Assembly: GCA_963924555.1 (NCBI GenBank)
Contig: OZ004589.1
Coordinates: 5,332,001 to 5,396,000, forward strand
DNA from: Crambe crambe
Taxonomy: Eukaryota; Porifera; Demospongiae; Poecilosclerida; Crambeidae
DNA length: 64,000 nucleotides
Reading direction: 5' to 3'
In this document: positions 1-12,900 of the stretch, piece after piece
Numbering within the stretch: the stretch's first letter is position 1
Layout of the letters: every line of letters begins with the position of its first letter
Translations under genes and position numbers: made by a program
Notes under the pieces: model-generated
What the model was told of the DNA's origin: nothing
Seen by the model: only the letters and a program-made list of their open reading frames with translations
Databases searched by the model: none

Positions 1-85
1 ATGGGCCTTTTGGAGGGAAAATTGACTTTTCCTTCCTGGATTTCTTCAGGCTATACTGTTTTTGAATGAAAATATCAATACATAC

Positions 86-537
86 TTGTCTTCCAATTCT
101 TTAATCACTCTATGAAGAATGGAGTGATGGACTTTCACTCCATTAAGTAACAGCAGTTCTATGATATCTTCACGTTTGACACTGACTGCAGCATCAAGGA
201 GCTTTTCCTGCTTGCATAATTAATGTTACATCAATGAGAATATTGCCCAAGGTTTGCATTATGTCACATAAAAACTCTATATCAATTAAAACTATAACTT
301 ACACCATTTTTTAGAGCACACCAGACCTTTTTTGATTGCTTTCTTTGCTATAAAGATAACAATCAATGATGTTAACTGATCGATATAATTATAGTTAATA
401 TAATTATTGATTACATGTGAATCAGCTGTAAAGGAAGTTTCATCAGTATTCTCATGGATTTTTTCATCACTAGTTGTACTTGTGATAGCACCGTTAGGAC
501 TGTTTTCTCTGCAAGTATATAGAGGGAGGGAGGGAGG

Positions 538-622
<85 letters not shown>

Positions 623-972
623 ACGTACATGGAGAGATGAAATCATTACATGTACCTGCCACGCAAAATCATTTTTTGGATGATACTGTATGAACAGTTA
701 TGCTCTATAGCGAAATACAGGGCACTCTTTCCTTCATCATCAATTTCATAGACATCTACAATATAGCTGCCATCTGTGCAAGCATTTTATGAAGAACAGT
801 GATAACAGACATCAATATAATTTAGCAGAGACTAACATACCTGAATCGTTTTTCAGGTCTATTAGGTGAAAAATATGAAGCGGTAACTTGGCTTCCATTG
901 CCATATGTAATGGTGTCTTACGTTCATGGTTGGGAGTGTTAAAAATCCTGAATACCATAAATTAGAAAATTG

Positions 973-1004
<32 letters not shown>

Positions 1005-3221
1005 AGGGACACAGTTATTGTGGAGCTCATGACACACAAATAATTATACTTCATCAATTCCAGCTACATCTTACTTGGCTAGGTCAAGGTTTGATTCCAT
1101 GAGCAAGGCTATCATTTTTTTGAACTCAATGGCTGGCATCTTGCTGGCAATAGCATTGTGAATGATGGTGCATCCTTTACCATCTACCTCTCCTGCACCT
1201 TTGCCTATAAAAATAATAAAATCAGTGATAACTAGATATGATAAATTTGAATTCTTCTTGAAATAAGATCCCTTTGATGTTTTTCAGCATTAGTGAGTCA
1301 TGTCTGTACACATAATTTTAGGTAAGGTGGCACATATGCACCATAATAGGCACTCTTATCACGATTGTACCTTTACAAACTTCCAGGATTATATTGGCTC
1401 TTCTGGGCTTCCCCAGCTTCAAAGCAAAGTTTAATCCTGTCCGAGTGTCACTATTCAGCACACAAAGGGGATTTTTTGAAGATGGTAAGTTTTAAAGTTC
1501 TCATCATGTCTATAAGAAATAACAGATGACATACATAATCATGATGGTAAAGCTGACTGATAAATTTATGGGCATAGTATGGCAGCCTTGACATAAAATA
1601 TTGTTGTGGTACACAAGGATAAGGTAGCTAGCTAGATTACTAGGGTATGTTCGTGTAACATATTCAATCGGTGAGGGAGCGAAGCAGTTGGTGAAAGTCA
1701 TTTGTACTTTGGGCTAAGATATTGCAGTGGTTGTGACACAAGAGGCTGTATAATGCTTACCACAAGCACTTAGAAAGCCAAGCACCTACAATCCACTTAG
1801 TGCCTCTATGAATGCTGTAGAAAGCAATAAGCTCTAGCTGTTTGTTCTAAGTGCTATGGGCATGTTTCATTTGTGGGGTCAAAGGTCAAACAAAGTGCGC
1901 ATGCGTATTATCAACTATGCCCGCTAGCTATTGACATACCAAATATATATATATATCACAAATCTCAATTTACATCACTAGTGTGTGGCTCCCTCGCTCG
2001 CCTAATTATGGTTGATAATTAATTTTAATTTTGCAAAAGCACAGAAATTAACTTTTACCTCATGAATTTCCCACTGTGTGTTACTGTAGCTATGCATGTC
2101 TATTCTGATAGCTAAAATACATTATGCAGCCCACTACCATCTGTCTGATCGGTGAAGGTTTTCATGAATTTTTTTTTTTCGGGGGGAGGGGGGATTTTTT
2201 TCATCCTGAACCAGTCAGAACCAGTCATACCCCACGCATTACATCCTCAGACTAAGCCTTATAAGTCATCTCATCATGTGTGTTTTTTCAGTATTGTAAT
2301 TGTATCCCTGAGGAAGGCCACCGAAACATCAGATATTTTTTTGATATGAATTTTTAAGCTAGTATCTAGAGAAATTTTACATAGTTGTTGTTGTTGTTTT
2401 TTCATTATGCAGATCGATTTTAATAATAAGAAAATAATTATTATGCTTCAATACAATGGTTAATTGTATGGTGGCCAAGTGGCTTAGTGCTTATCTATTG
2501 CTATTGACACTCTCATAAAGTAAGTTATTTGCTTCTACTTTAAACTTGCCTTATATTTTCAAGTACCTCACATGTTTTCTCAAAGTCGCTGTCTGGTCCA
2601 CTACACTTCACAGCAAGATGGATTGCACAGTTACCATCTTTATCTTGTTTAGCTACAATATTCATGATGAGAGGTACGTATAACAGATGCATGGTTGGGA
2701 ACTCACTGATCATTTTATGATAGTAATCTTCATGATTAACTTCAAGTTGAAAGTAGGGAAACATATCTGAATTACATAATGGAAATATGAAAAAAGTGGG
2801 GAAAATTGATTTTGGACTGCCATAATACTTCAGCTCACTTGTGTATGCCTTTATTAGTATATCCAATTGCTTGAACTTGTTCAGTGAAGCTGCTAGCATT
2901 ATAGGGGTCCTGTTTTCTCCATCTTCAAACTCAATGCTATTGAAAATTATTGTATAATGTGAATTTTTCATGGCAAAAATAATGTTAGTGTGCATTTCAA
3001 AGCACGAAATCCACAAAAAAATTTATCCCATAGTTAGCTTATCAGCAATAATTATCACCATTAATTTCACACCTTGGTCTTCCAAGCTTATTCACAACTT
3101 TGGTAAATTCTTCATCAGAATACACATCACTTCTCACTATTTGGTGCAATAGAGTGTTGCCTTTCATCACATACACTATATATGATGATGATAATGATGA
3201 TGATCATAAAATAATAATAAC

Positions 3222-3273
<52 letters not shown>

Positions 3274-6200
3274 TTAATAATAATATTATTATAATAATAA
3301 TAATAATATTAATAATAATAATAATGTATAATAGTAACCACTTCTTTTTGACAGGTTAACAAACAATTTCCTGTTTATATCGATTGATTCTTGCCATTCA
3401 TTGCTGATTCTGAACCAAATTCATTAGCTGAATTCTTACAAATGCAGTTACCAGAAATTGCAGCTGTATTTGCAGGATTATGAATTTCTTCTTTAGTTAC
3501 TGCTTTAGAGGTTCTTTTCCACCTTGTGGGACAAAGTCACTTTCCAAGAAGTGATGGACTAGCACAAGAATTCATGCTTTAGAAGCTCTTGAAGAAGCTT
3601 ACAGCTAACTGAGAACAAAATTCCCATACAATTGGTGGACTGGACTACTGGACTCACTAGAGAATCACTTGTTATTGTAGAACAATTAAGGCTTGAATAT
3701 GACTCGAGTCTAGATATATACTCGAGACTGACTGTCGTGACAGCTCTGCATGTCTGCTAGTGCACTGCAAACAAAATTTGAAGCACGTGCAAACTAGCTT
3801 GACAAAAAACTGCTACTTTTGCAGGGTGCTATGTGGCTATGACATTGAAGTGGGTTTATACATCTATACAGTTGAAAAATAGCTCCAGTCAGGAGATAAA
3901 AAAAATTAATGTGCATTTGTTTTAAATTGGGAACATTCATAGCCATGAATGATCTCAGTGAAGGAGGTGTTTGCTTCTCACCAACAGGTAACTCTGTGAG
4001 GCTCTACATGTATATTGATGATTGTTCATTTTAGGGAGGTTGTCTGCTTCTGGGAAGGTCTGAGTCCGCTAATATTGTATTCTAGCCCAATCCAGTAGAA
4101 CCTATGCCATAGATATAGCCATATAGCGCCCTGCAAAAGTATGTCAGGCTAGTTTGCACGTGCTTCAAATTTGCCACACAGCACACTAGCAGACAATATT
4201 GTATACAGAGCTATCAAGTCTCAAATATATATCTAGACAAGAGTCATGTTTGAGCCTTGCTCTATAATAACAAGTGATTCTCCAGTAGTCCAGTCCACCC
4301 CAAAGGAAGCCACCAGTTGTAATTCCAAAGGAAGCCACCAGTTGTAATCCCAAAGGAAGCCACGAGTTGTAAATCTAATACATCCCACAGGAAGCCATCA
4401 GTTGTACTCCTAATATATCATGGCTACATTAAAGACCAGACAGGATATGACCTGCGTACTTTTATTGCATGTCTATAATAATTGAATTTTATGGTTTGTG
4501 AAATATTAGTTGGTTTGAACTATTATATTGCTCAGGGAAAAGTTTGATTTTTTTTCTTTGCAGGCTCAGCCACCATTTTTGCTCCAAAAAGCAAGATTTA
4601 CAAAATGGAAAAATCTTTCAGTCCTCCTATGCAAAATTGGTTTCAGCTTCTTCTATATTCAATAAAGACGGTGTTATTGTTGGCAACATTGATATAGCTC
4701 ATTCCCAGATTTACCACCTAGTGCAGCTGGTTGCACCTACTGCAGCTGCATAGTTACCTTACTAGACATCATTGAGTACAGTGAATCTTGCAACCTTCGG
4801 AACACCAAACCAAAATTTATATAGCCTCCTTTCAAAGGACTTAATTGTGGCTTTAGAGTTGGGCTGCTTAAAGAAGCTATGTAAATTTTGGTTTGGTGTT
4901 CGTGCTGGCAAGATTGTAAACATTTACCAGACAGTTGTAAAGTTATAGCAAGCCTTTACCTAGCTGACCAGACCACCCATCTAGCATAAACAAATGGTAC
5001 TGTATAATGGTTAATGAATGAATCATGGTATGCAATAATTACTCTTTGGTGCTAGAATAATGCCACCCAGAGACTACACTAGCTCCACCCAAGTCACATC
5101 AGGGTGTAAAATCTAGAGCTAGCCATCCCTCTTGTAGCTATATATAGAACCTCCACTGTATTGTATAACTTACATGGGTCATGTTCAGCAAGAATGGCCA
5201 GTACGATTTTTGGTCTATCAAGGTAGACAGCTACCTTTAGTAGTGGTTCCAGCTGGTCCATGGTGCTTAATAAAATAAATCAAGCAGGTGAGTGCTTGGC
5301 CAACTCAGACTAATTGCAGCGAGCGAGCGAAGCGAGTGAGCTGACTCTCAGGTCATGACTCATTGAAATTTTAAATATATATATATATCTAGGTCTACAC
5401 TCCAAAATGCCCCAGGCGTACGTACGTACGTACGTACGTGTCGTGCAATAGTAGCGCCCCTGCGCGTGCACTTATGCGCATGCTCCAGTTGCAATTGCTT
5501 GATTGATTTCTACATCGCTTTGTATAATAGCATGGTGGATAGTAGGGCTAGGCTTATCTAAGTGGATTGTAGGCACTAGACATATCCAAGTGCTTTGTGG
5601 TAAGTACTTAGCTTTCTATGCATGCAGCTGCTTGCCACTTAGCTACATAACACAACAGCAAAGCACAAATGAACTATCAGCTCAACATTTCTACAGCCTT
5701 TTGGGCAGCAGGCACAGGAGGCTTATCTAAGCGGCTTGTAGGCACTAGGCTTATCTAAGTGCTTTGAGGTAAGTATGTATGCAGCTGCCTGCCACCACTT
5801 ACATGACTCTTAGCAATATCAAGCACTGAAGCCTATCAGCTACTTTAATTGCTCACTGTCAAATGCTGCACATTGCTACAGATACTCAACAGCAAATGAA
5901 AATCGTTGAAGAATACTTACTTGCTCGCTCGCTGTCAACTGAATGTTGAACATTGCCCTAGTTATAATAATTACAATGATTTTGTAGATAACTATTATGA
6001 GAGTGCATTCTTCTGCTCCATTTAGAATAGCCAATTCAAGTGGTAATTGTCCTCTTTGATTAGTCACAGTGTGATCTGTGTATTATGTGTATACAAAATT
6101 ATATGCCAGTAAGAATGATTATTATACTCACCTGCTCCATTGTCCAGCAATATCTTGACATTAGCTTTCATGTTATTTTTACAAGCAAAGTGTAATGCTG

Positions 6201-8668
6201 TCATTCCCTTGCTATCACTTCCACTGATATCCAGTTTTCTATAATTGTGAAGGAGCATTAGCTGGCTATGAGTACATCAACCTCTAATAATGAAAGTGTG
6301 TACTACATTGGTCAGGCAAATAGCCTGACTGTCTCTCTCCTATAATACCTTGAAGAATGTGGGAGGTGTTGGACTAAACAGCATTAATGGACCATATACA
6401 GTTGTAGCTACCAGACTCTCCCTGGAGCGAGACCATCGGATGTGGCAAATACCTGACCTGCCTGACCCAGCACTACACCTATGCTAGGAATGCACTCTGT
6501 AAACAGTAAGGTATAAACTGTATACCCTTAATCTTGTAAACTGATTACAGCGCGCATTCATTAATGGTATAAAGTGCAGTCTTGTTTTGTTTTGTTTTTT
6601 GGCAACTGTGTAGGATTTCCTTTTGAAGAAGCCCATTCAATAAAAGGTGGAACTGAATAGACCTCCTTACATTTGCTCTTGATGTGGAGTTAAGATTTCT
6701 TTCACGACCTCAGGAGATGAGAGACTTGCAGCTAGATGCAGGGCATTTCTGTGCTGATCCTCATCACAGGCACTAGGATCTGCAGTCATATCATATCAAA
6801 TTTTGTCTCATGAATATAGTCAAGTTATTTTCTTTTTGCTCTAATGGTCCACTGACTCATGAGAACACGTACAATGGCGTGCCAGCCCAATCATTAAAGC
6901 CTTGTTTATACTATGGCCCATGAGTGGATACAGTCTTAGCATACATAAATGGTTATTATATCGAAAGTGATGACCAGTTAATGCAGTAGAATGAACCATG
7001 GTATGCAATAATTACTTTATAGTGGCACCAGAACAAGCTTACTATAATGCCACCCGAGACTATACACTACACACCCAGCTAGGTCACTTCAGGGTACAAA
7101 ATCTATAGCCAGCATACTACATCTGGTTCTGCCATGCTATTTCAGAGCTATAGCACACACAAAGGCCCTCTTTTATGGCTTTGGGCATAATTAAACCATG
7201 TGTTTTGGCCACAAATAATGGCCCTGTGAACTAAGAGACAATCCTTAGACCTTAACATGAGATCACGTTCCCTATGCTCATGACATCTTTTCGAATCAGA
7301 ACCTAATTCCTTCTGCCCTTCACCAAGGAGGATAAGTTGATTCCACAGCTCAGTGCAACCCAAACCTATGAGCTACGTAGCTCATGCCTAATACATTTAC
7401 TATTACTGATGTCGCAGACTCACAGTACACATTCCTGTAGAACAAATTTACTATGGAAATGTGACCAGACCCTCTGCCTCGAAAAAAAAATTAATGAGGC
7501 CTACGTGAGCAGTGGACCACTACGTACATACGTAGCTAGCTATACCTGCTCCATTATCCAGAAGGATCTTAACTACTGCTTCATTCTTGCTTTCTGACGC
7601 AAAATTGAGTGGAGTCCAATTATATGCATTTGGCTTATTAACCAACTCTCTGCATTTCTGCTCCCTTAAAATTAATGAATTAATAATAAAGTTAGTTACT
7701 GTTGTTAATACGTATATTCAAACTTTTATACGTTAGTGAATGTAGCAGCAAGTCCACAATTTCTTCTGTTCCACGTATACAAGCAAAATGCAAAGCATTC
7801 AACATTGAATCACTATCCATCAGTAATGCATCTTTATCAAAAATAATAATAATAATTGTAGCAATGCAATTAGGTACTTTAGCTATACCTGCACCATTCT
7901 GGATCAAAATTTTTATCATATCAACTCTGTTGTATAAGACAGCATAATGTAGCAGAGTGAACCCTGTCCTTTTAATGCGATGGTATCTATACTGAAAAGA
8001 TCTCTCAACGAAACCAAGTCTTTCATCTCTGGCATTGATAAAAATTGGAGCATTACAGTTCTCTTCTACTATGTGCAAGGCTTCTTCATATTTCCTCTTC
8101 TCTAAAAACTTTAAAAAGAAAAAAAAACAATTTTTAATATTGCTGCTCCTGTTGGCTTCTGCATGTAAGCTTAAAATATTTCACCTAAGATTCTATATTC
8201 TCACTATCCCTATCAATTGTAGCTACCCATTACTCCCTATGGCAAGTTTTGCTAGGGCCCGTTTTGCTAATAATTATAATACCCTTTGTGTTTATCACTA
8301 GCCTCACCCTAGTAGTATAGTGTTATGGGTGTGTCAGGTGTGCCAAGTTTAGTCTTTAGGTCAGACATGACTCAGTCAGTCTTTCACTTCAAAAATAAAA
8401 AAACTCAACGTGTGGAGAGTGATGTTTCATTTCCAGTGAGGCCATGCAAGCGTTGAGAATGCAAGCTAAAGCAAAACTCCTGTCTGATCTAGCTAAGTGC
8501 CAAAAATCTCCGGAAAGATGTTCAGATTCCTACCGGTATAATATGCAATTATAGCCTAGTCCTTAGTCTGGCGTAGCGGCGACCCTTGCCGCTACGCCAG
8601 CTAGTCTTAACGTTACGTACCTCTATGGCTTGATAGAATAAAGGTGGAGTAGAGCCTTGGGCTTCCAT
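86..8668 (-). CDS. Gene A: TRPA-like channel, N-terminal ankyrin part (partial, two indels)
   Basis: The N-terminal half of a TRPA-like ankyrin-repeat channel; it continues past the left edge, so no transmembrane exon is visible. Exons, 5' to 3': 8668-8621, 8108-7889, 7831-7732, 7664-7546, 6779-6671, 6238-6132, 6075-5975, 5265-5174, 3175-3073, 2936-2839, 2766-2707, 2652-2550, 1509-1371, 1204-1075, 947-841, 773-656, 508-415, 207-86. The start gives MEAQGSTPPLFYQAIE, matching gene C. The exons encode ankyrin-type repeats such as GFTLLHYAVLYNRVDMIKIL. All sizes equal those of gene C except exon 7 (+1 nt), exon 13 (+2 nt) and exon 17 (+9 nt, in frame). The +1 and +2 indels break the frame unless downstream acceptors are used (exon 8 ending at 5252, exon 13 at 1450). 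Intron 12 has a GC donor. It is either a functional gene with shifted splice sites or a young pseudogene. Confidence 0.8.
511..620. repeat. (AG)n microsatellite with GGGA tract in gene A intron 16
   Basis: About 40 AG units follow a GGGA tract. On the gene A sense strand it is (CT)n just upstream of the exon 17 acceptor, so it forms the polypyrimidine tract. Gene C has a shorter (CT)n at the same place (26525-26553). The open frames of Ser-Leu or Arg-Glu repeats here are artefacts. Confidence 0.9.
3200..3335. repeat. (ATA)n microsatellite in gene A intron 8
   Basis: A long ATA/ATT trinucleotide tract lies next to the exon 9 acceptor of gene A. The paralogous intron 8 of gene C carries a (GTT)n tract at the same place (about 23658-23730), so this splice-site-proximal microsatellite is old but changes sequence. 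Confidence 0.85.
3638..4301. mobile_element. Imperfect foldback element in gene A intron 8
   Basis: Arms at about 3638-3830 and 4115-4301 are inverted, imperfect copies. Shared stretches include GGACTGGACTACTGG, AATCACTTGTTATT and CTAGTTTGCACGTGCTTCAA read in opposite orientation. The centre is unrelated. No coding region is present. It resembles a non-autonomous foldback transposon. The paralogous intron of gene C (23561-23764) lacks it. Confidence 0.65.
4298..4412. repeat. Short tandem repeat, about 25-bp period, gene A intron 8
   Basis: Four degenerate units built on AAGGAAGCCACCAGTTGTAA occur in a row directly after the right arm of the foldback element. The third and fourth units have diverged. 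Confidence 0.75.
4790..4916. repeat. Hairpin-forming inverted repeat, gene A intron 8
   Basis: GAACACCAAACCAAAATTTA near 4799 is matched in inverse by TAAATTTTGGTTTGGTGTTC ending near 4903. The stems are about 25 bp and the loop about 55 nt. It may be a small MITE or its remnant. Confidence 0.6.
5313..5957. mobile_element. Insertion in gene A intron 7 with 3-bp target duplication
   Basis: Intron 7 of gene A is about 710 bp, while the matching intron of gene C is 65 bp and aligns to both ends of it. The extra DNA is bounded by CTA at 5310-5312 and 5958-5960. The uninterrupted site is in gene C at 23418-23420 (TAG on the plus strand). Inside are GCGAGCGAGC-like ends and two copies of a motif around GGCTTATCTAAG. 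Related sequence lies at about 1745-1910. The element class is unclear. Confidence 0.6.
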
Positions 8669-8780
8669 GATACTGCAGATTTCACTTGTGTTTGAGGTTA
8701 CTGCGCATTGGAATTTTATACAATGGTAATTAAGGGTCAAAGGTCATATGCATGCTGCGCGCGTGCTATTCGGGGTCATT

Positions 8781-8798
8781 GCGCGCGCATGCGTAGTC
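8781..8798 (-). promoter_or_regulatory. NRF-1-like motif upstream of gene A
   Basis: On the minus strand the segment reads GACTACGCATGCGCGCGC, 113 bp upstream of the gene A ATG. The shared core GACTACGCATGCGC occurs 58 bp upstream of the gene C ATG. GCGCATGCGC-type palindromes are NRF-1 binding sites in animals. Presence in both promoters of a paralogous pair supports a regulatory role or recent shared ancestry. Confidence 0.4.
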
Positions 8799-9415
8799 TA
8801 TCTGGTGATCGCCACGTGAGCTTAAGTTTCTTGGTAAGGGGTTGCTGCTCAAGGGGAAATTTGGTGATATTATAGGTGTGGTTATTGAAAGGGCTAGAAG
8901 TGTGCATGTGATAGGTATAGCTATGGCTATCCCTACTTCACTTTTTAAAGAAATTTTTTGTGCTCACTTGTATGCAAAGTTTTCATACTCGTAATAAAGT
9001 TCTCATGGGGGGGGGGGGGGGGGGGGGGGGGGGGTAGGGGAAGGGAGGCAATGCTCTGGGTAGCTAGGAGAAGTTAAAGGTAAGATTTGACATTGTAAGG
9101 AGAAAATTTTCATACCATTAATCACATGTACAGGGCTTTCTATTTGTACTGTTTTATCAGATAGTAAAATAGTTAGGTTTATGCTATATGCACTAACCAT
9201 GCATTCTCATTTTGAATCCCCAGCAATTATCAGTGCCTGCATGTGCATATAAAAATACTGTTTGGAGATGGCCTATAATGGTTGTACATATTATGCACTC
9301 TATCATAGCATGCAGGTAATTTTATGTAGAAGCTAAATTTTCAGGAATAAAGCTTTTATCCAAAAATAGCTAACACTGAAGAGTATTGTCTAGGCATGGC
9401 TAGTTGATGTAACAG

Positions 9416-9467
<52 letters not shown>

Positions 9468-9950
9468 CTATTAGGAAACCCTAGCTTGCGGCAGAGGGTC
9501 AATATAATGGCTGTAATTGAACTATGGATGTGACTAGTGCATTCATGGGAAGACAGTTGTGGAATGAAGCCATTACAGTCATAACTTAGTGTCATAGGCT
9601 AATCCTGCATGTGGTACGTATAGCTCAAGTATAATTCCTGTGTTGGCTGTAGTTATAAAGTACAACAACCAGATCAGAGACATTCCTTCCCATAATGCCC
9701 AAATAATAACTGCATGACATCACATCCAAAAACTGTAAGTGCTCAAAGGCTGTAAGTGCATATATCCTGCAGGAGTGGATAATTGCTACATAGCTAGCTA
9801 CATGCAAGTACAAATTTAAAGTGCTCAGATGTGTATAATTAGCCATTAGCATTTGTATAAGTTCCTTTGTGCAGGCTAGCTAGCTAGCTACCACTCTTGC
9901 AACGAAGTAAAAATTCACTGGGACAATAACTATTCTGGTTGTTTTTTTTT

Positions 9951-9953
9951 CAG
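9951..9953 (+). promoter_or_regulatory. Possible 5' UTR 3' splice site of gene B
   Basis: A run of ten T followed by CAG lies 17 nt before the gene B ATG. The same arrangement occurs at gene D (minus strand, TTTTCTTGTAG ending at 48421), and the flanking ATCCTATCA is shared. This is consistent with a 5' UTR intron conserved in B and D. No upstream exon was located. Confidence 0.35.
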
Positions 9954-9970
9954 GATCCTATCAAGTGGTC

Positions 9971-12900
9971 ATGGAGAAAGATCAAGACTTCAGTTCACTT
10001 TTCTACCAGATTATTAAGGTACTCAATATCTTAGCTAGCTGTAGCTATAGTTAATGATTCATTATACTTACTTAGTTTTTCGAAACAAGAAAGCATGAGG
10101 AAGCATTGCACATCATACAAGAAAATTGCAACATTCCAGAATTTATTAATGCCACAGATGAAAGACCTGGTTTTGTTGAGGAATGTTTTCAGTATAGGTA
10201 TGATCGTATCAAGAGAAAAGGTTTCACTCTGCTCCATTATGCTGTTCTCTATGAACTAACTGACGTGGTGGACATATTGATTAAAAGTGGTGCAGGTTAG
10301 TTTTTATTTCACTTCAAAGTAACAATGATTATTAATATCGTTGTTAGACTTGCAATATGATTATGACACACATTCAAGTCCTTTGCATTTTGCTTGTATG
10401 CTCGGAACAGGAGAAGTTGTGGAGCTGCTATTACATTCATTACCGTATGTTTCCAGCAGTGTAGCTAAGATCTCGATTTTCAAGCAATCATAGCAATTTA
10501 TGGCCCCTCTGTTCATCTTGTTGTTGTTATTCGTTGTTGTGGTTTTTTGTTGTTGTTGTTTGGTTTGATATCAGTATAACAGAGTCATTAGCTACATAGC
10601 TAATATGCATAAGAACTATTATAAGAATTAGTTAAAAACTTGGAGTAGCTGATTAATGCATGATTACTCTCTTGACTCTCCAAACATTCCAACTCCCCAC
10701 CCAAGCATTCCAACTCCACGATCCAATTTTGTCAGCAAAATAATGATGTGGTATTTCAGACAAAAACTGAAAAAGCCTCAGCATTTTGCCCTTAAAAGTA
10801 GGCTCCAAAGTGCAGTATTAAAAACTGATAGCTACCAAGCTTCTATTAAATTTTGAACTTGCAGATTTAGATGAACCATATTTAGCTAAATAGCTAAAGT
10901 TTCTCTCTCTAGCCATTGGTGAGCTATCTGTGCTCTAATGTGCAATTTTCCAGTGGCTGATATGGTGTACAAATTTTCTGATATTGATGACACAGCAGCT
11001 CAGTTGACCTAGTGGGGCTATTTATTTTTTGTTATAGTTTTAAAGTTTATAGAGTTCTATAATTAGGCCAGTATTAGTGACATTCATGTTTCTGGTCAGG
11101 ATTTTTCCTCACAACCATGCCGGCAGGCGGCCATTATTATTCATGTCAATAATGTCCATTTTCTAGCCACAAAATCATCACAAGTAGCTACAAACACTTT
11201 AAGTCTGCAGCTCAGCTGAAATAGCTGTATAATTAATTGGGTTTTTGGAGCGGTGCCAATCTTCCAATGCGGGCGGTTGACCAGAAATATGAATATTAAC
11301 ACCGGCCTAATGCCCTGCATAGCCATGCCATGTCCATTATAAGAGGTATAGAGATTTGACACATACATGCGTGCACTAGCTACTTATAATGTTGTTGCTA
11401 TGATTAGGGAAGAGAGATGCAAGGAGTTAGTGAATAAGCCAAACAGACACAACTGGACTCCACTCAACACTGCATTGGAATCCAATAATAAGGATGCAGT
11501 TAAGATACTTCTAGATAAGGGTGCAGGTAAGAACAAATAGCTATTACAGAGGTGGAGGAAGATTGTTTCGTTTGGGGGGGGGGGCACTTAATTGATCGAT
11601 GCGTATAAGTGTGAAGAAAACATTCTTATCACAACAATTACAAGCTAGCATGCAAGATATACAGCACATGCAGCTAGTTATTATTAGTAGCAAATTTTTG
11701 GGGGGCACATTGCTATTGTGAAAAAATTTTTTTTTGGGGGGGGGGCACATGCCCCCTGTGCCCCAGTGGTTCCTCCACCTCTGTATTATAATACTGAAAA
11801 GGCATACGAATTGTAGTAGTTGACTGTATCATAATTATTAATGTAACTATATAATATGATACAGATCCAAGTGTTCGTGATAAAGATCAGCAAAGAAATG
11901 CTCTACATCTGGCAGCATGGTTCTCATCTCCGGACATTGTGCAAGATATCTTATCTTCTCGTCATGGAAAAATGTAGATAACTAGTCTAGTCAATACTTA
12001 ATTCAGTTGGCTACTCAACATTATTAAAGCTATCTACAGCTAGCTATGTAAAAATTCTATTCCACAATAATTATAGGAAACTGGGTATCAATGGAGGTGA
12101 TATTGAAGGCATGACACCACTACATATTGCTTGTAAAGAGAACATGAAAGCTAATGTTCAGATATTGCTTGACAATGGAGCTGGTGAGTTAATTCCTAGC
12201 TAGTAATCAAGAGTAGTAAAAGGCATTTGCTGCATACGCATTATTACAGATCCCACTGTGATCAACTATCAAGGACTAACATCATGTGAAGTGGCCATTT
12301 TGAATGGAGCAGAAGAATGTGTCCTTGTACAGCTGTCACACTTCAAAAAACCATTGTAACCCTATAATAACTATAGCTATAGCTGATCTATTGCTATTAC
12401 AATGCAATGTACCCACCAGATCATTGGCATGTGTGGAGCGTTTGATGAAGAGGGTAGTGAAACTTGACAATCCAAAAATTTTACTCAGCTTTCTTGCTAA
12501 GTGTAATCCAGGTATATCACCTTAAGTACCTATACTTTATTTATTCTACCCATCCAAAATCACTATGCAGTACATGTGATAAAAGCATCCACTATCCTGC
12601 ACCAAATAGTGAAAAGTGAATCTTACTCAGATGAGGAATTTGCTGAGGTCGTGAATAAGCTTGGAAAACCATGGTAACAGTAGCTATTATCAGCACACAC
12701 TAATTATCATGTCTGTAACATTATGGCATATTATATTGTATACTGTATAGCATTGAGTTTGAAGATGAGGAAAAAAGAACCCCCATACTGCTTGCAGCTT
12801 CACTTAATAAGTTCAAGCAACTTGATATAATGTTGAAGGCCTATACAAGTGAGTCATTATTATGTTTAGGTGGTGATAATAAATCATTGTACATAAAAGG

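Larger units (their letters stand above)
8669..9970. promoter_or_regulatory. Divergent intergenic region between genes A and B
   Basis: This 1.3-kb stretch lies between the two divergent starts, so it should hold both promoters. The gene A side has the CpG-rich segment 8781-8798. A poly-G run (9007-9034) and a (CA)n tract (about 9417-9466) lie in the middle. The segment 8930-8990 resembles the ends of the foldback element at 33500. No coding sequence is recognisable. The (CA)n and poly-G open frames on the minus strand are low-complexity artefacts. Confidence 0.6.

Noticed and set aside
292-662. Three overlapping open frames of Ser-Leu or Arg-Glu repeats
   Set aside because: They are readings of the (AG)n microsatellite in gene A intron 16; only the short exon 415-508 is real coding.
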